A stretch of DNA of 64,000 nucleotides from Aquabacterium sp. (GTDB lineage: Bacteria; Pseudomonadota; Gammaproteobacteria; Burkholderiales; Burkholderiaceae_C): positions 1-64,000 of the forward strand of contig JAHFQM010000004.1 of NCBI GenBank assembly GCA_023266355.1, in the 5' to 3' direction. The notes under the pieces were generated by a model, which worked only from the letters and a program-made list of their open reading frames with translations, had not been told where the DNA came from and did no database searches. Within the stretch, counting starts at the first letter, position 1, and each line of letters opens with the position of its first letter. This document shows, one piece after another, positions 1 through 9,278 of the stretch. A program made the position numbers and the translations under genes.

Positions 1-1
1 C

Positions 2-658
2 AGGCGCGCGCAACCCACCATCACGGACCAGGACATCGAACGTGCTCGGAAAGCGCACGGCGTGCCCAGCGCCGCAGACTTGGAACGTGTGCCCGACACA
101 GCGGGACCAAGAATTGATGCCCTGCCGCAGCCCCAAGCCAAAGCGCCTGTGGACCTCGAAGCGCTGTCCAAAGCCTACGCCCTGCAGATGAAAACCGCCC
201 AGCCCCCCGGCACCGGGGTGGGCAAGGCCATGAGTGGTGGCCCGATCCTGATGGTGTTCATCAGCCTGTCGATGCCCGAGGCCACCCTCAAGAGACTGGT
301 CAGTCAAGCGGCACGTGCCAAGGCATCCCTGCTGATCAGAGGCCTGCTCAATGGCTCCCTGCGCGACACCGTCGCGCGAACACAGGCTTTGTTGGCGGGT
401 CAGTCGGTGGCCTTCCAGATCGATCCGCAAGCCTTCGAGCGCTACGCCATCACACAGGTGCCCAGCTTTGTGCTGGTGCGGGAGGGCGCTGACAGCACGC
501 CCTGTGGTGATGGTGGTCGAGGCAGTTGCTCGCCCCCCAACGACTATGTCCGCCTGGCCGGAGACGTGAGCCTGGACTACGCCCTGGGCCACATCCAGCG
601 CCGCACACCCCGCTTCAGCAAGGATGCCGGCGCCTTCATCCAAAGGCTCAAGGGTTAG
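2..658 (+). CDS. trbC: F-type conjugation pilus assembly protein TrbC (5' end cut by window)
   Basis: Periplasmic protein of the F-type (MPF-F) conjugation machine, needed for pilus assembly. The frame is open from base 2, and the residues before the first possible start (GTG at 62) read as normal coding sequence (TITDQDIERARKAHG), so the gene most likely begins outside the window. The visible part ends with the TrbC core: a hydrophobic 'PILMVFISLSMP' strand followed by a thioredoxin-like alpha/beta stretch ending 'AITQVPSFVLVREG'. traN follows 8 bases later on the same strand, the order seen in F (trbC-traN). Family assignment is by recognition of sequence and gene order. Confidence 0.85.
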   Translation, partial: RRAQPTITDQDIERARKAHGVPSAADLERVPDTAGPRIDALPQPQAKAPVDLEALSKAYALQMKTAQPPGTGVGKAMSGGPILMVFISLSMPEATLKRLVSQAARAKASLLIRGLLNGSLRDTVARTQALLAGQSVAFQIDPQAFERYAITQVPSFVLVREGADSTPCGDGGRGSCSPPNDYVRLAGDVSLDYALGHIQRRTPRFSKDAGAFIQRLKG

Positions 659-666
659 GGATCGCC

Positions 667-2991
667 ATGCTGCGCCGATTCGTCACCTGCTTCACCCTCT
701 GGTGCTTCGTCACGACGCAGACGATGGCACTGGCTGGGCCACACGAAGAAGGCACCGCCGCCGGTCAAGCGGCCAACCCGGTGATTCGGGGCACGGTCAG
801 CACCCCCAATGCAATGGCCAATGTGCCGGGATACACCCGCACGCCCGCTGAGGCCGCCTACTACGGCCAACCCAGCTTGTCAGGCCCGGCCAACGCGCGC
901 ATCACTGCCTGCACCAGCACGCCCGATGACCCGGTGTGCCAGGCCCAACGCGGCGCGCTCAACTCGGCCAACACGCCACGCCCTGCCATTTCGCCCTACG
1001 ACCCCGCGGTCATGGGCGCGCGGGACATCGCCGCAAACCCGTCTCTGGCCCTTGGCAGCCTCTCCTCCTATTACAGCGGCTGCGCCACCGCCGACGTCAC
1101 CACACCAGCAGGCGCGGTCACCAAACAGTGCCAACGCTACAACGGTGTGGGCAACTACGCCACCCGGCGGGATCTGACGGTGCAAGTCGAACTCGTCCCC
1201 AGTTGCACAGCTGGCGACTGGTTTGCGCATGGTCAAGCCAATCGCAACGGTGCCGACTACATGGTGGCCGAGGCCCAGTGCCGCATCCGCACCGACCAGT
1301 TGCAACAATTTCGCTTCTATGCGGCAGGTGGCAACGGCGCCTGCATCGGGTGGCAAAACCTCGAACTGCCCAGCACGCCAGCTACGCAACCCGCGTTCGT
1401 CACCGACCTCTCACCACACTGGGGTGGCCATTGCTGGCGCCCCTTCAAGGTGGTCATGATGCCTGGATCCGGCTGTTCATCCGGCCAGTGCAACTACAAC
1501 TTCCAGTTCGGCACGCCGGTCTATGCCTGCCCGACCGGCACCGTGCGCGGCGACCAGTTGCAGGCCTACTGGTCCAGCCGCATCCAATCGGCGGGCCCGG
1601 CTGATCGCTGCTTCACGCTCACCATGCCCCGCCCCCGCATGGGCTGTGACAGCGGCCCCTCTGTCGTGGTCAGCCGCACAGAGCCCCGCTGCGCTCAGGA
1701 TGCGGGCGCGGCCAGCCTGGTCGGCGCTTCTGGCTGGAGCATCCCCTTGTCTTTCCAGCAGCCCACCATGAACCACATCGAAACCGATGTCTGGGATGAC
1801 AAGAGCGCCCCACTCGAAGCAGGCGGACGCTGCACCGTTACCACAGCCGACAGGTGCGTGGATGGCCCCGCCACCAAGGTGATCGATGGCCGAGCCGTCA
1901 CCCGCGCTTGCTGGTCCTACGAGCGCACCCTTTCTTGCACATCCGGTGCCCTCACAGACGAATGCGCCCCCTTGCTGAGCCAAGGCTGCACGCTGGGAAG
2001 CAGCACATGCAAGCAAACCAACGCTGCCACAGGCATGTGCGAGGTCTACCAGGACAGCTACACCTGCCCGGCCAGCGCCCAACCGATCACGACAGCAACC
2101 AACTGCCCATCCAATGTCTTTTGCCTGGGTGACAGTTGCTTCAACACGAGCTACACGAACGACGCGGACTTTGCCCGCTCCATGTCGATGCTGGAAGCCG
2201 CCCGAGAAGCCGGTGTGTACCTGGACACCAAGCTGATGCAGGTTTTCAAGGGCGAAGGCAACCACTGCCGAGACCGTCTGTTCAAAGATTGTTGCGACTC
2301 GGACAGCGCTGGCGCTGGGATGAGCAACCAGAGCACCTTCGGTGTGGGCTCACGCCTGGTATACGACGTGCTGATGAACTCCGAGAACCGGGAGTTCATA
2401 TACCAGGGCATGTCCGCACTGCTCACCAGCGGCGGCTTCAGCGGCTCCTTCACCAGTTACGGCGTCACCGTGGCCGTCAACGGCACCGCTCTGCCCGCCG
2501 GATCGTCGGTGCTCTATGCAGGCGACAGCATGGTGGTCGCGTTCGATCCCTGGTCGCTGGCCATCGCTGTGGTGATCTACATCGTCATGTCGATGATGTC
2601 CTGCAATGAAGAAGAGGGCAAGCTGGCCATGAGAGAAGGCGCGGGGCTGTGCCACGCCACGGGGTCATGGTGCTCATCGTGTCTTCGCGTTCTTGGTGCC
2701 TGCGTGTCGTGCCTGGAGCACACCACAGGCAAATGCTGCTTCAACAGCAAACTCGCCCGGATAGTCAATGAGCAGGGGCGCATGCAGATTGGCAAGGGCT
2801 GGGGCAGCGGCCAGAACCCCGACTGCTCAGGCTTCACCATCGCTCAGCTGCAAAGCCTGGACTTCGCAGCGATGGACCTCACCGAGTTCTACGCCTCCAT
2901 CGTGCCCAACAACCCGAACCTGGGTGCCATCCAAAGCGGCAACAGCGCCAAGGTGCCCAACTGCTACTACGGACAGGGGCGTTGCCAATGA
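667..2991 (+). CDS. traN: Mating-pair stabilization protein TraN
   Basis: Outer-membrane, cysteine-rich protein that stabilises donor-recipient contact in F-type conjugation. At 774 residues it is longer than F TraN (about 600). It has an N-terminal signal peptide (MLRRFVTCFTLWCFVTTQTMALA), dozens of cysteines spread over the chain, and short Cys-pair motifs such as KDCCDSD and SCLRVLGACVSC. I chose the ATG at 667 because it begins the signal peptide; the open frame continues upstream without one. The end overlaps the next gene in an ATGA (2988-2991), implying translational coupling. The specificity for recipient surface partners cannot be read here. Confidence 0.9.
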   Translation: MLRRFVTCFTLWCFVTTQTMALAGPHEEGTAAGQAANPVIRGTVSTPNAMANVPGYTRTPAEAAYYGQPSLSGPANARITACTSTPDDPVCQAQRGALNSANTPRPAISPYDPAVMGARDIAANPSLALGSLSSYYSGCATADVTTPAGAVTKQCQRYNGVGNYATRRDLTVQVELVPSCTAGDWFAHGQANRNGADYMVAEAQCRIRTDQLQQFRFYAAGGNGACIGWQNLELPSTPATQPAFVTDLSPHWGGHCWRPFKVVMMPGSGCSSGQCNYNFQFGTPVYACPTGTVRGDQLQAYWSSRIQSAGPADRCFTLTMPRPRMGCDSGPSVVVSRTEPRCAQDAGAASLVGASGWSIPLSFQQPTMNHIETDVWDDKSAPLEAGGRCTVTTADRCVDGPATKVIDGRAVTRACWSYERTLSCTSGALTDECAPLLSQGCTLGSSTCKQTNAATGMCEVYQDSYTCPASAQPITTATNCPSNVFCLGDSCFNTSYTNDADFARSMSMLEAAREAGVYLDTKLMQVFKGEGNHCRDRLFKDCCDSDSAGAGMSNQSTFGVGSRLVYDVLMNSENREFIYQGMSALLTSGGFSGSFTSYGVTVAVNGTALPAGSSVLYAGDSMVVAFDPWSLAIAVVIYIVMSMMSCNEEEGKLAMREGAGLCHATGSWCSSCLRVLGACVSCLEHTTGKCCFNSKLARIVNEQGRMQIGKGWGSGQNPDCSGFTIAQLQSLDFAAMDLTEFYASIVPNNPNLGAIQSGNSAKVPNCYYGQGRCQ

Positions 2992-3410
2992 CACAGCACC
3001 TCAGGACACCGATCAAGGTCATTTCCATCACGGCGATGGCGATGGCAGTGAATTGCCAAGCACAAACGCAAACGCCTGAGAGATCGCCCGAAACGTCCGT
3101 CGGTCGAATGCCCGTCAAAGACGCCAGAGTGCTGATGGTGATGGCACTGCAAGCGCCAGACGGAAAGGCACACGGCACCTTGACAGGCGAATCTGCCGAC
3201 GCCATCAGCCAGCGCTTCAAGGCCAACACACCCATCTCCATCGACGTCACCACCGACAAGCGCTACCGCCAGCCTGGTTGCAGCCGCCTGAAGGTGACCT
3301 TCTGGCAAGACGGTGTCTGGTTACCTGGTGCCCAGGCCCCTCGCAAACAATCCATCGAGTTCGGGATCAACTACTGCCTCGATGGCTTGCCGCCCAAGTC
3401 GCTGCAATGA
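2988..3410 (+). CDS. Small secreted protein between traN and traF, function unknown
   Basis: A 140-residue protein starting at the ATG that overlaps the traN stop. It has a signal peptide of about 26 residues ending near 'VNCQAQ', so it is predicted to be periplasmic. The cysteine there is not in a good lipobox. The mature part carries two cysteines (GCSRLK and NYCLDG) that could form a disulfide. F encodes TrbE at this position, but TrbE is a small inner-membrane protein and does not look like this. Its place inside the tra operon and the nearby disulfide-handling TraF suggest a role in envelope assembly of the mating apparatus; that is inference. Confidence 0.7.
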   Translation: MTQHLRTPIKVISITAMAMAVNCQAQTQTPERSPETSVGRMPVKDARVLMVMALQAPDGKAHGTLTGESADAISQRFKANTPISIDVTTDKRYRQPGCSRLKVTFWQDGVWLPGAQAPRKQSIEFGINYCLDGLPPKSLQ

Positions 3411-3420
3411 GGAGATTGAC

Positions 3421-4356
3421 ATGCCTCGCCCATCTCGCCCGTCATGGGCGTCTCGCTCAGGTCTTTTCAGACGCCTTGCCAACATCGCCATCCTCGCCTT
3501 CGCATGCCTCAACGCAGCGCCCGAGGCAAAAGCGCAAGCCTTGCCAAAGCCGGACGAGCCCATTGCCACCCCTTACTGGTCAGATGCGTGGCGAGGATGG
3601 CACTTCTACGAAGATCCCGAACCCGAGCTACCTGACAACCCTGCGTCTCAACCCAAGACGCCCGCCCTCACGCCGCCCACTTCAGCAGCGCCCCCCACAC
3701 CGGCCACTCGCCCGGCCAGAGCGCCCGAACTGGTCGAATTCGAAAGGCTACAAAAGGCGGTCGAGTCCTACCGCAACATCGCGATCATGCGGCCGACCGA
3801 GGCCAATGTGCGCCGCTACATGGAACTGGAAGCCAAGGTTGTGGCCAGAGCGTCCTACTTCGCCGACGTCGCCCAGCGCGTCGCCTGGGCCACACCGGAG
3901 CTGGACCCCACCGTACATGGCCGCCCAGTCAACGCCAAGGCGCTGGAGGTGTTCGACCGGGACCAGTTGCTCAGCCGTTCCCAATCCATCGCCTCACTGG
4001 GCAAGGACCACGTCCTGTTCTTTTTCTTCCGCAGTGACTGCCCGTACTGCCACGCCTTCGCCCCCACGCTGACGGCTTTCGAGGCGCGCCACGGCATCAA
4101 GGTGGTGGCCATCAGCGTGGATGGCGGCCCCATGCCTGGCTTTGCAGATGCCCGAGCCGACAACGGCATCGCCAACACCCTGAAGGTCACCCAAGTGCCA
4201 GCGGTATTCCTGGCCCAGCCCTACACCGGGCAGATCACACCCATTGGCTTTGGCGTGCTGTCTGAATCCGAATTGCTGGAGCGCATCACCACGGTGAGCA
4301 CACCGGCTGCCCAGGCCATGTTGCCCAGCGTGAACAGGCAAGTCGTTCTGCAATAG
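3421..4356 (+). CDS. traF: Conjugal transfer protein TraF, thioredoxin-like
   Basis: Periplasmic thioredoxin-fold protein of the F-type pilus assembly complex. It starts at ATG 3421 behind a GAGGAG ribosome-binding site. Residues 1-39 are a signal peptide ending 'EAKAQA', residues 60-100 a Pro/Ala-rich linker, and the C-terminal half a thioredoxin domain with 'FRSDCPYCHAFAP' and a cis-Pro loop 'VTQVPAVFLA'. The CPYC pair is intact; F TraF itself lacks an active CxxC, so this form could be a working oxidoreductase, perhaps for the many disulfides of TraN. That substrate link is inference. It lies 10 bases after the preceding gene and 9 bases before traH. Confidence 0.9.
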   Translation: MPRPSRPSWASRSGLFRRLANIAILAFACLNAAPEAKAQALPKPDEPIATPYWSDAWRGWHFYEDPEPELPDNPASQPKTPALTPPTSAAPPTPATRPARAPELVEFERLQKAVESYRNIAIMRPTEANVRRYMELEAKVVARASYFADVAQRVAWATPELDPTVHGRPVNAKALEVFDRDQLLSRSQSIASLGKDHVLFFFFRSDCPYCHAFAPTLTAFEARHGIKVVAISVDGGPMPGFADARADNGIANTLKVTQVPAVFLAQPYTGQITPIGFGVLSESELLERITTVSTPAAQAMLPSVNRQVVLQ

Positions 4357-4365
4357 GAGCAGATC

Positions 4366-5823
4366 ATGATCCAGACACCGCACCTGCCCCTCCCGCACTT
4401 CAAGCGCGCTATCGCCGCATTGATGGCCATTCTGCTCATCGCGTCGCCGCTGCCCCTGCATGCAGGAGACCTCAATGCCGAGGTGAACAGCATGTTCAAC
4501 AACCTGGGAGCCATCGGCAACTACACCGCACCAGGCGCCTTCCGTGGCCAGACCATGAACACCTACACCGGCGGCAGTCTGTTCATGCGCTCCCCCAACA
4601 AGGTGTACCAACTCGCCGCCATTCAGTTCCCCAGCGCCAAGGCGGGCTGCGGTGGCATCGATGTGTTCGGCGGATCGTTCTCGCACATCTCGGCCAGCGA
4701 GTTCAAGAACATGCTGAAGAACATCACCGCCGCCCTGCCCGGCATCGCCTTTCAACTGGCGCTCGAAGCCGTCTCCCCCCTCCTGGGCGGCTTGAGCAAG
4801 TGGGCCAAGGGCCTGGAGACCTGGATCAACAATGCCCGCATCAACTCCTGCGAAACCGCCAAGGCCATCGTCAGCACGGCGGCCGAGGCCACGGGGTACA
4901 GCTCGCAGGAGACCTGCGCCGACCTCGCCATCGAGATGGGCATGGAAAGCGACCGTGACGCGGCACGCAGGCGTTGCGCTTCCGACCGGCCCAGCATCCT
5001 CGCTTCGGCCCGCACCTCAGGCGATGCCAATGTGCGCAACAAGGCGCCCTTCGTGGGAAACCTGACCTGGAAGGCCCTGAAGTACACCGGGGTCTCCCTG
5101 GACGATCAGGAGCGTGAACTGATCATGAGCATGGTGGGCACCGTCATCTACCACCCGGAAGAAGCCGCCCGCGACCCGGAACCCATCGCCGCCACACTTA
5201 CCTCGATCAGCCAGTTGCTCTATGGGCAAAGTGCTGGCGCTGGCGTGAACGTCACCCAGCACCTGCTCAAGTGCAATGACTACGTGAACTGTGATGCCGT
5301 GACCCTCAACACCACCTACACACACACGCCATTCACCGCCAAAGTCGAGGCACTGATGCGCTCCATCGCGGAAAAAATCGCCACCCGGACCGCCATTCCC
5401 AACAACTCGGCAGAAGTCGGTTTCGTCAACCAGACCACCGAGCCGGTCTACAAAATGCTGTCGGTGGGCGCGACCATCCCAGGATCGGGCCTGGCGGACA
5501 GCCTCATCGCCCAATACCGCGACGTGATCGCAGCGGACTATGCCTATGTGTTCCTGGAGCGCAATCTGCGCGTCGGCTTGGCTGCGCTCGACAAGGACTA
5601 TCAACTGCAAAAGACACAGCGCGAACAGGCGGTCCAGATTCGTCAACGCGCCCTGGTCATGCTGCAGCAACTCTCTCAAGAGAAGAACCTCCTGTATCAG
5701 AAGGTCGGCTCTTACCGAGCTGTCTCCAGCCACCTGGAACAGTTGGAGCGGCAATTGCGATCCAGCATGCCGCAGCACGTGATGGACATGCTCGGGCAGC
5801 AGGCTGCTTACATGGCTCGTTGA
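4366..5823 (+). CDS. traH: Conjugal transfer pilus assembly protein TraH
   Basis: Protein of the F-type pilus assembly complex, periplasmic and outer-membrane associated, 485 residues (F TraH about 460). It has a cleavable signal peptide (ends 'PLPLHAGDL') and the recognisable TraH opening 'NSMFNNLGAIGNYTAPGAF', then 'CGGIDVFGGSFSHISASEF'. The C-terminal third is rich in Gln, Glu and Lys and likely forms a coiled coil (around residues 400-470). An RBS-like AGGAG precedes the ATG. It sits between traF and traG as in F. Confidence 0.93.
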   Translation: MIQTPHLPLPHFKRAIAALMAILLIASPLPLHAGDLNAEVNSMFNNLGAIGNYTAPGAFRGQTMNTYTGGSLFMRSPNKVYQLAAIQFPSAKAGCGGIDVFGGSFSHISASEFKNMLKNITAALPGIAFQLALEAVSPLLGGLSKWAKGLETWINNARINSCETAKAIVSTAAEATGYSSQETCADLAIEMGMESDRDAARRRCASDRPSILASARTSGDANVRNKAPFVGNLTWKALKYTGVSLDDQERELIMSMVGTVIYHPEEAARDPEPIAATLTSISQLLYGQSAGAGVNVTQHLLKCNDYVNCDAVTLNTTYTHTPFTAKVEALMRSIAEKIATRTAIPNNSAEVGFVNQTTEPVYKMLSVGATIPGSGLADSLIAQYRDVIAADYAYVFLERNLRVGLAALDKDYQLQKTQREQAVQIRQRALVMLQQLSQEKNLLYQKVGSYRAVSSHLEQLERQLRSSMPQHVMDMLGQQAAYMAR

Positions 5824-5847
5824 CCTTCACCGACCACAGGGGATGCC

Positions 5848-8622
5848 ATGTGGGAGATCTACGCCTACCAGAACGCGGACAGCCTGTTCGGCGTCTTCAA
5901 TGCAGCAGCGGCCATCCACGCCTCGGGCGACTACATGTCGGCCGTTGCCGCCGTGGCGTTCTGCGGCTTCGTGGCCGCCCTGATCGCCTACGCCTTTGCC
6001 CCGGAAAAACTCCAAGGCTGGAAGTGGCTGGGCACAGTGCTGCTGGTGTTCTCCATCCTGATCCTGCCCAGGGCCACCGTGGGCATCGTGGACAAGACAG
6101 GCGGAGCCCCGGTCAAGGTCGTGGCCGACGTGCCCTTCGGCATGGTCATGCTCGGCAGCATCACCAGCACCATTGGCCACACCCTGACAAGCCTGTTCGA
6201 AACCGCCTTCCAGACCATTCCCGGTCCAGGCGCCTTGCCCAGCGAACTCACCTACGAGAAGAACGGCCTGATGTTTGGCAACCGGCTGATCAGGAGCATT
6301 AGCAAGGTGACGTTCCAGGATCCGAACTTCCGTACTGACTTGATCAACTTCATTCACAACTGCACGATGTATGACCTCATCGACGGAACGATTGGTCCCG
6401 CCGTGTTCTCGACATCCGCAGATGTCTGGCCCCTCATGGCCACACCCAATCCTGCGCGCTTCAGCACGGTCACCAGCGCTGCGGGCATCGATGTGGACAC
6501 CTGCCCCAACATCTACACGAACCTCAATGGCCGACTGCCAGCGCAGATCAACCAGATTCAGGGCCGCCTGGCCTTCCAGTTGAACCCCACCCTGCCTGGT
6601 GCTGCTGCCGCAGCCGTCATCGCCAACCAGATTCAGCAGGCGTATATCAAGAACAATATCGCCGATGCGGCCACCACCGCGGCCGACCTGATCCGCCAAA
6701 GTGCCATGCTCAACGCGATCAACGACACCAGCACCATCGTTGGGCAGAAGGTCAATGATCCAGCGGCGATGGTGCTGGCCGTTGGCCGGGCACAAGCCGT
6801 CGCTCAGCAGAACGCCGCGTGGATCAACAACGGCAAGGTGGCCGAGCAAGCCCTGCCCGTGTTCCGCAACGTCATTGAAGCGCTCACCTACGCAATGTTC
6901 CCCTTGATGGTGCTGCTCTTGATGCTGACCAGCGGGCGCGACACAATGCTGGCCTTCAAAGGCTACGCCGCCATCCTGATCTGGATCCAACTGTGGCCCC
7001 CGCTGTACGCGGTGTTGAACTACATGGCGTCCATCTACGCGGCCTACGATCTGGCTGCGGCTTCAGACATCGGCTCGGGCACCAAGGCCCTGTCTTTGCG
7101 AACCGCCTCGACGATCTATTCGGGCGCTATCTCGGGTGAGGCTGTTGTGGGCTACCTTGCGATCAGCATTCCTGTCATTGCCTGGGCAGCTTTGAAGAAG
7201 ATGGAGGGTGTCGGGACCGCCCTGGTGGGTGGCTTGTCCGGCCTGCAAAGCATGCTGACCGGCAGCACAGCATCTGCTGCCACCGGCAACATGAACATGG
7301 GCAACGTCGCCATGGACCAGGCACAACTGGCACCTAACCGAACCTCGGCGTTCATGAGCAGTTGGCAAAATGACCTCAGTGGCAACACCTTTTCGTCGAA
7401 CAGCCTGACCGGGCGAACTGCCGTCAGCTTGCTGCGCAACCAGGGGTTTGCTTCGCGGGTGGTGTCCATGCGGGTGTCTGAACAGGACGTGTCCGACGCG
7501 AGTCGGCAGGTCACTGCGGCACGCAGCGAAGCCTTGGCTGCCAGTTCGGATCGATCCGCAGCCCTCTCCGAAGCATTCACGCGAGGACTGAGCAACCTTC
7601 GCTCTGGCCGCAGCAGCAGCGGATCCACGACAAGCAGCTTCGAACAGTTTGGAGAGACGCTCAACCGCCTGGACCAGATCTCCAAAGGCATCGCCGACAG
7701 CACGGGGCTTTCGCAGTCTCAAGTGGCGCGTATTGCATTTGGCGCGTCGGGACATGTGGGCATTGATGGACGTTTCGCAGGCGCAAAATCCAGTACCAGC
7801 GCAGACAAAAGCTACCTGTCTGCCTTGTCTGCAGATGAACGCAAGGTGCTCAGCAGTTTGACCAGCGAGCAAATAGCCGACTTCAAGCAATTCGGTGATC
7901 GCGTATCCCGAGATTCGAGCTTCATCAACACCATCAGCAGCGACTCGCGAGAGGCCCATGACATGGCGTCCAGGCTGACGAACACGGCCACACGATCTGA
8001 ACGTGCGGAGGCAAGCCTTGCTGAACGCACCGCTCTGTCAGAGCGCCTAACTTCCGCGTATGAAAAGGGCGAAACCATCTCCATCGACATTGCGCAGGAT
8101 CCGCACAACCTGGAGATGTTCACTCGCTATGCAGAGCAATACGGCGGCGACAGCAAAGCGGCTCAGGCCTTGATGGCCTCAGAACTAGCCAGGCAGTCAC
8201 TCAAGCCCAATCGGGTGTTCTCCGATGGCACGGCATTGCCATCTTCGTTTGAGGACGTTCAAGTTCAACACCGACAAGAAAAGGCCGACACAGCCTTGAA
8301 TCCGGCGCTCGATGATCGCCATCGAAGCAACGACCGACAGGTGTCTCGTTTTGGCAAGTCTGCGCGAGCAGGCCAACCAGCCCCCGCCCCTGAGCCATCA
8401 TCGACAAGACAAGAGGTTCAGGCCAGAGGCACAGAGATACGGGTAAGGTCGAAGGCAGATCAAACCGGTTTCGATGCCAAAGCGGAGATCGTCAAGACTG
8501 ATGATGGGGCACTGGCCTCGAAGAAATCGTTACTCATGCAGACCGGGGATCAAGTGGTCAAGGATGCCAGCGCGACCACTGATAACGCAGTTGGCGTCGT
8601 GAAAGATCTTCTGAAAGAATAG
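5848..8622 (+). CDS. traG: Conjugal transfer protein TraG (pilus assembly and mating-pair stabilization)
   Basis: Large inner-membrane protein with two jobs in F-type systems: the N-terminal half takes part in pilus assembly, and the C-terminal half in mating-pair stabilisation and entry exclusion. At 924 residues it matches F TraG (about 940). Hydrophobic segments occur near residues 30-52, 57-75, 350-368 and 375-400, and the opening (MWEIYAYQNADSLFGVFNA) is typical. The C-terminal 400 residues are hydrophilic, Ser/Ala/Gln-rich and helical. The stop at 8622 is directly next to the stop of the opposing gene. The C-terminal half is the more variable, recipient-facing part in known systems. Confidence 0.92.
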   Translation: MWEIYAYQNADSLFGVFNAAAAIHASGDYMSAVAAVAFCGFVAALIAYAFAPEKLQGWKWLGTVLLVFSILILPRATVGIVDKTGGAPVKVVADVPFGMVMLGSITSTIGHTLTSLFETAFQTIPGPGALPSELTYEKNGLMFGNRLIRSISKVTFQDPNFRTDLINFIHNCTMYDLIDGTIGPAVFSTSADVWPLMATPNPARFSTVTSAAGIDVDTCPNIYTNLNGRLPAQINQIQGRLAFQLNPTLPGAAAAAVIANQIQQAYIKNNIADAATTAADLIRQSAMLNAINDTSTIVGQKVNDPAAMVLAVGRAQAVAQQNAAWINNGKVAEQALPVFRNVIEALTYAMFPLMVLLLMLTSGRDTMLAFKGYAAILIWIQLWPPLYAVLNYMASIYAAYDLAAASDIGSGTKALSLRTASTIYSGAISGEAVVGYLAISIPVIAWAALKKMEGVGTALVGGLSGLQSMLTGSTASAATGNMNMGNVAMDQAQLAPNRTSAFMSSWQNDLSGNTFSSNSLTGRTAVSLLRNQGFASRVVSMRVSEQDVSDASRQVTAARSEALAASSDRSAALSEAFTRGLSNLRSGRSSSGSTTSSFEQFGETLNRLDQISKGIADSTGLSQSQVARIAFGASGHVGIDGRFAGAKSSTSADKSYLSALSADERKVLSSLTSEQIADFKQFGDRVSRDSSFINTISSDSREAHDMASRLTNTATRSERAEASLAERTALSERLTSAYEKGETISIDIAQDPHNLEMFTRYAEQYGGDSKAAQALMASELARQSLKPNRVFSDGTALPSSFEDVQVQHRQEKADTALNPALDDRHRSNDRQVSRFGKSARAGQPAPAPEPSSTRQEVQARGTEIRVRSKADQTGFDAKAEIVKTDDGALASKKSLLMQTGDQVVKDASATTDNAVGVVKDLLKE

Positions 8623-8946
8623 TCAGCCCAGATGATCATGGGTGCCGCTGGCGTTCGGGTTCAAGTCACTATCAGGTGGCTTCATGAAAGGTGGATGTCC
8701 TTTGTCACGCCAATAGTTCGCAGCAAGGTCCTCTGAGGTCACCCCCATCCCGGGTATTGGATCTGCGTCCCGCTTTGAGGGTCGAGTTCTTCCACCAATG
8801 CGAGCCAGGGCCCCTCCAATAGCCGCGCCGAAAAGCATCCCGACACAGGCCATGATCACCCGTGTCCCCCAGCCATGCATTGCTGCGGAGAACAGACCAG
8901 CCAAGCCGCCGAAAGCGATGAAGCCGAAGAAGACTCGTTTTCGCAT
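8623..8946 (-). CDS. Small membrane protein opposite the end of traG, unknown
   Basis: A 107-residue protein read from ATG 8946 with AGCGAGG just upstream. A TTG 18 bases earlier is possible. The N-terminal half has two hydrophobic segments (VFFGFIAFGGLAGLFSA and VIMACVGMLFGAAIGGALA). The C-terminal 50 residues are hydrophilic with a 'DDHLG'-like acidic/His end (actual end GTHDHLG). I do not recognise the family. It lies where F-type elements encode entry-exclusion proteins (TraS in F, Eex in SXT/R391), but here on the opposite strand and touching the traG stop. A role in exclusion is therefore a hypothesis only. Confidence 0.6.
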   Translation of the reverse strand: MRKRVFFGFIAFGGLAGLFSAAMHGWGTRVIMACVGMLFGAAIGGALARIGGRTRPSKRDADPIPGMGVTSEDLAANYWRDKGHPPFMKPPDSDLNPNASGTHDHLG

Positions 8947-9278
8947 GTGAGCACCTCGCTCCAATCAGGCTATAGGCACTCCGGTGCGCTTGCAACTCAT
9001 CAACTATTTGGCAGGGCATCCCCCGACCCACTGCTGAAGTTCTTCGAGTTGCGGCGGATGTCGGCACCGCAGCGGTTGCGGACGAGGGGGCCACACGCTG
9101 AACTCACAGTCTCAGCAACATTGCTGTCATTGGGCAACCGCGCCCGCGTCGGCGGATATGACCGGTATCAAAGGTACTGCCGACATCGTCACTGTCGGAA
9201 CTTCATGTTAGGGATTGCGAGGCCCCGCGCGGAATCCGAGAATTTCCATACACAACTATTTAATTTAAGGGAGTACGC
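8947..9278. other. Intergenic region between conjugation module and cargo
   Basis: About 330 bases without a convincing gene. It must hold the leader and promoter of the peroxidase gene. Bases 9248-9278 are locally AT-rich (ACAACTATTTAATTTAAG) and end in an AAGGGAG ribosome-binding site in front of the ATG at 9279. I see no clear -35/-10 pair, repeat or insertion-sequence end. Confidence 0.5.
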
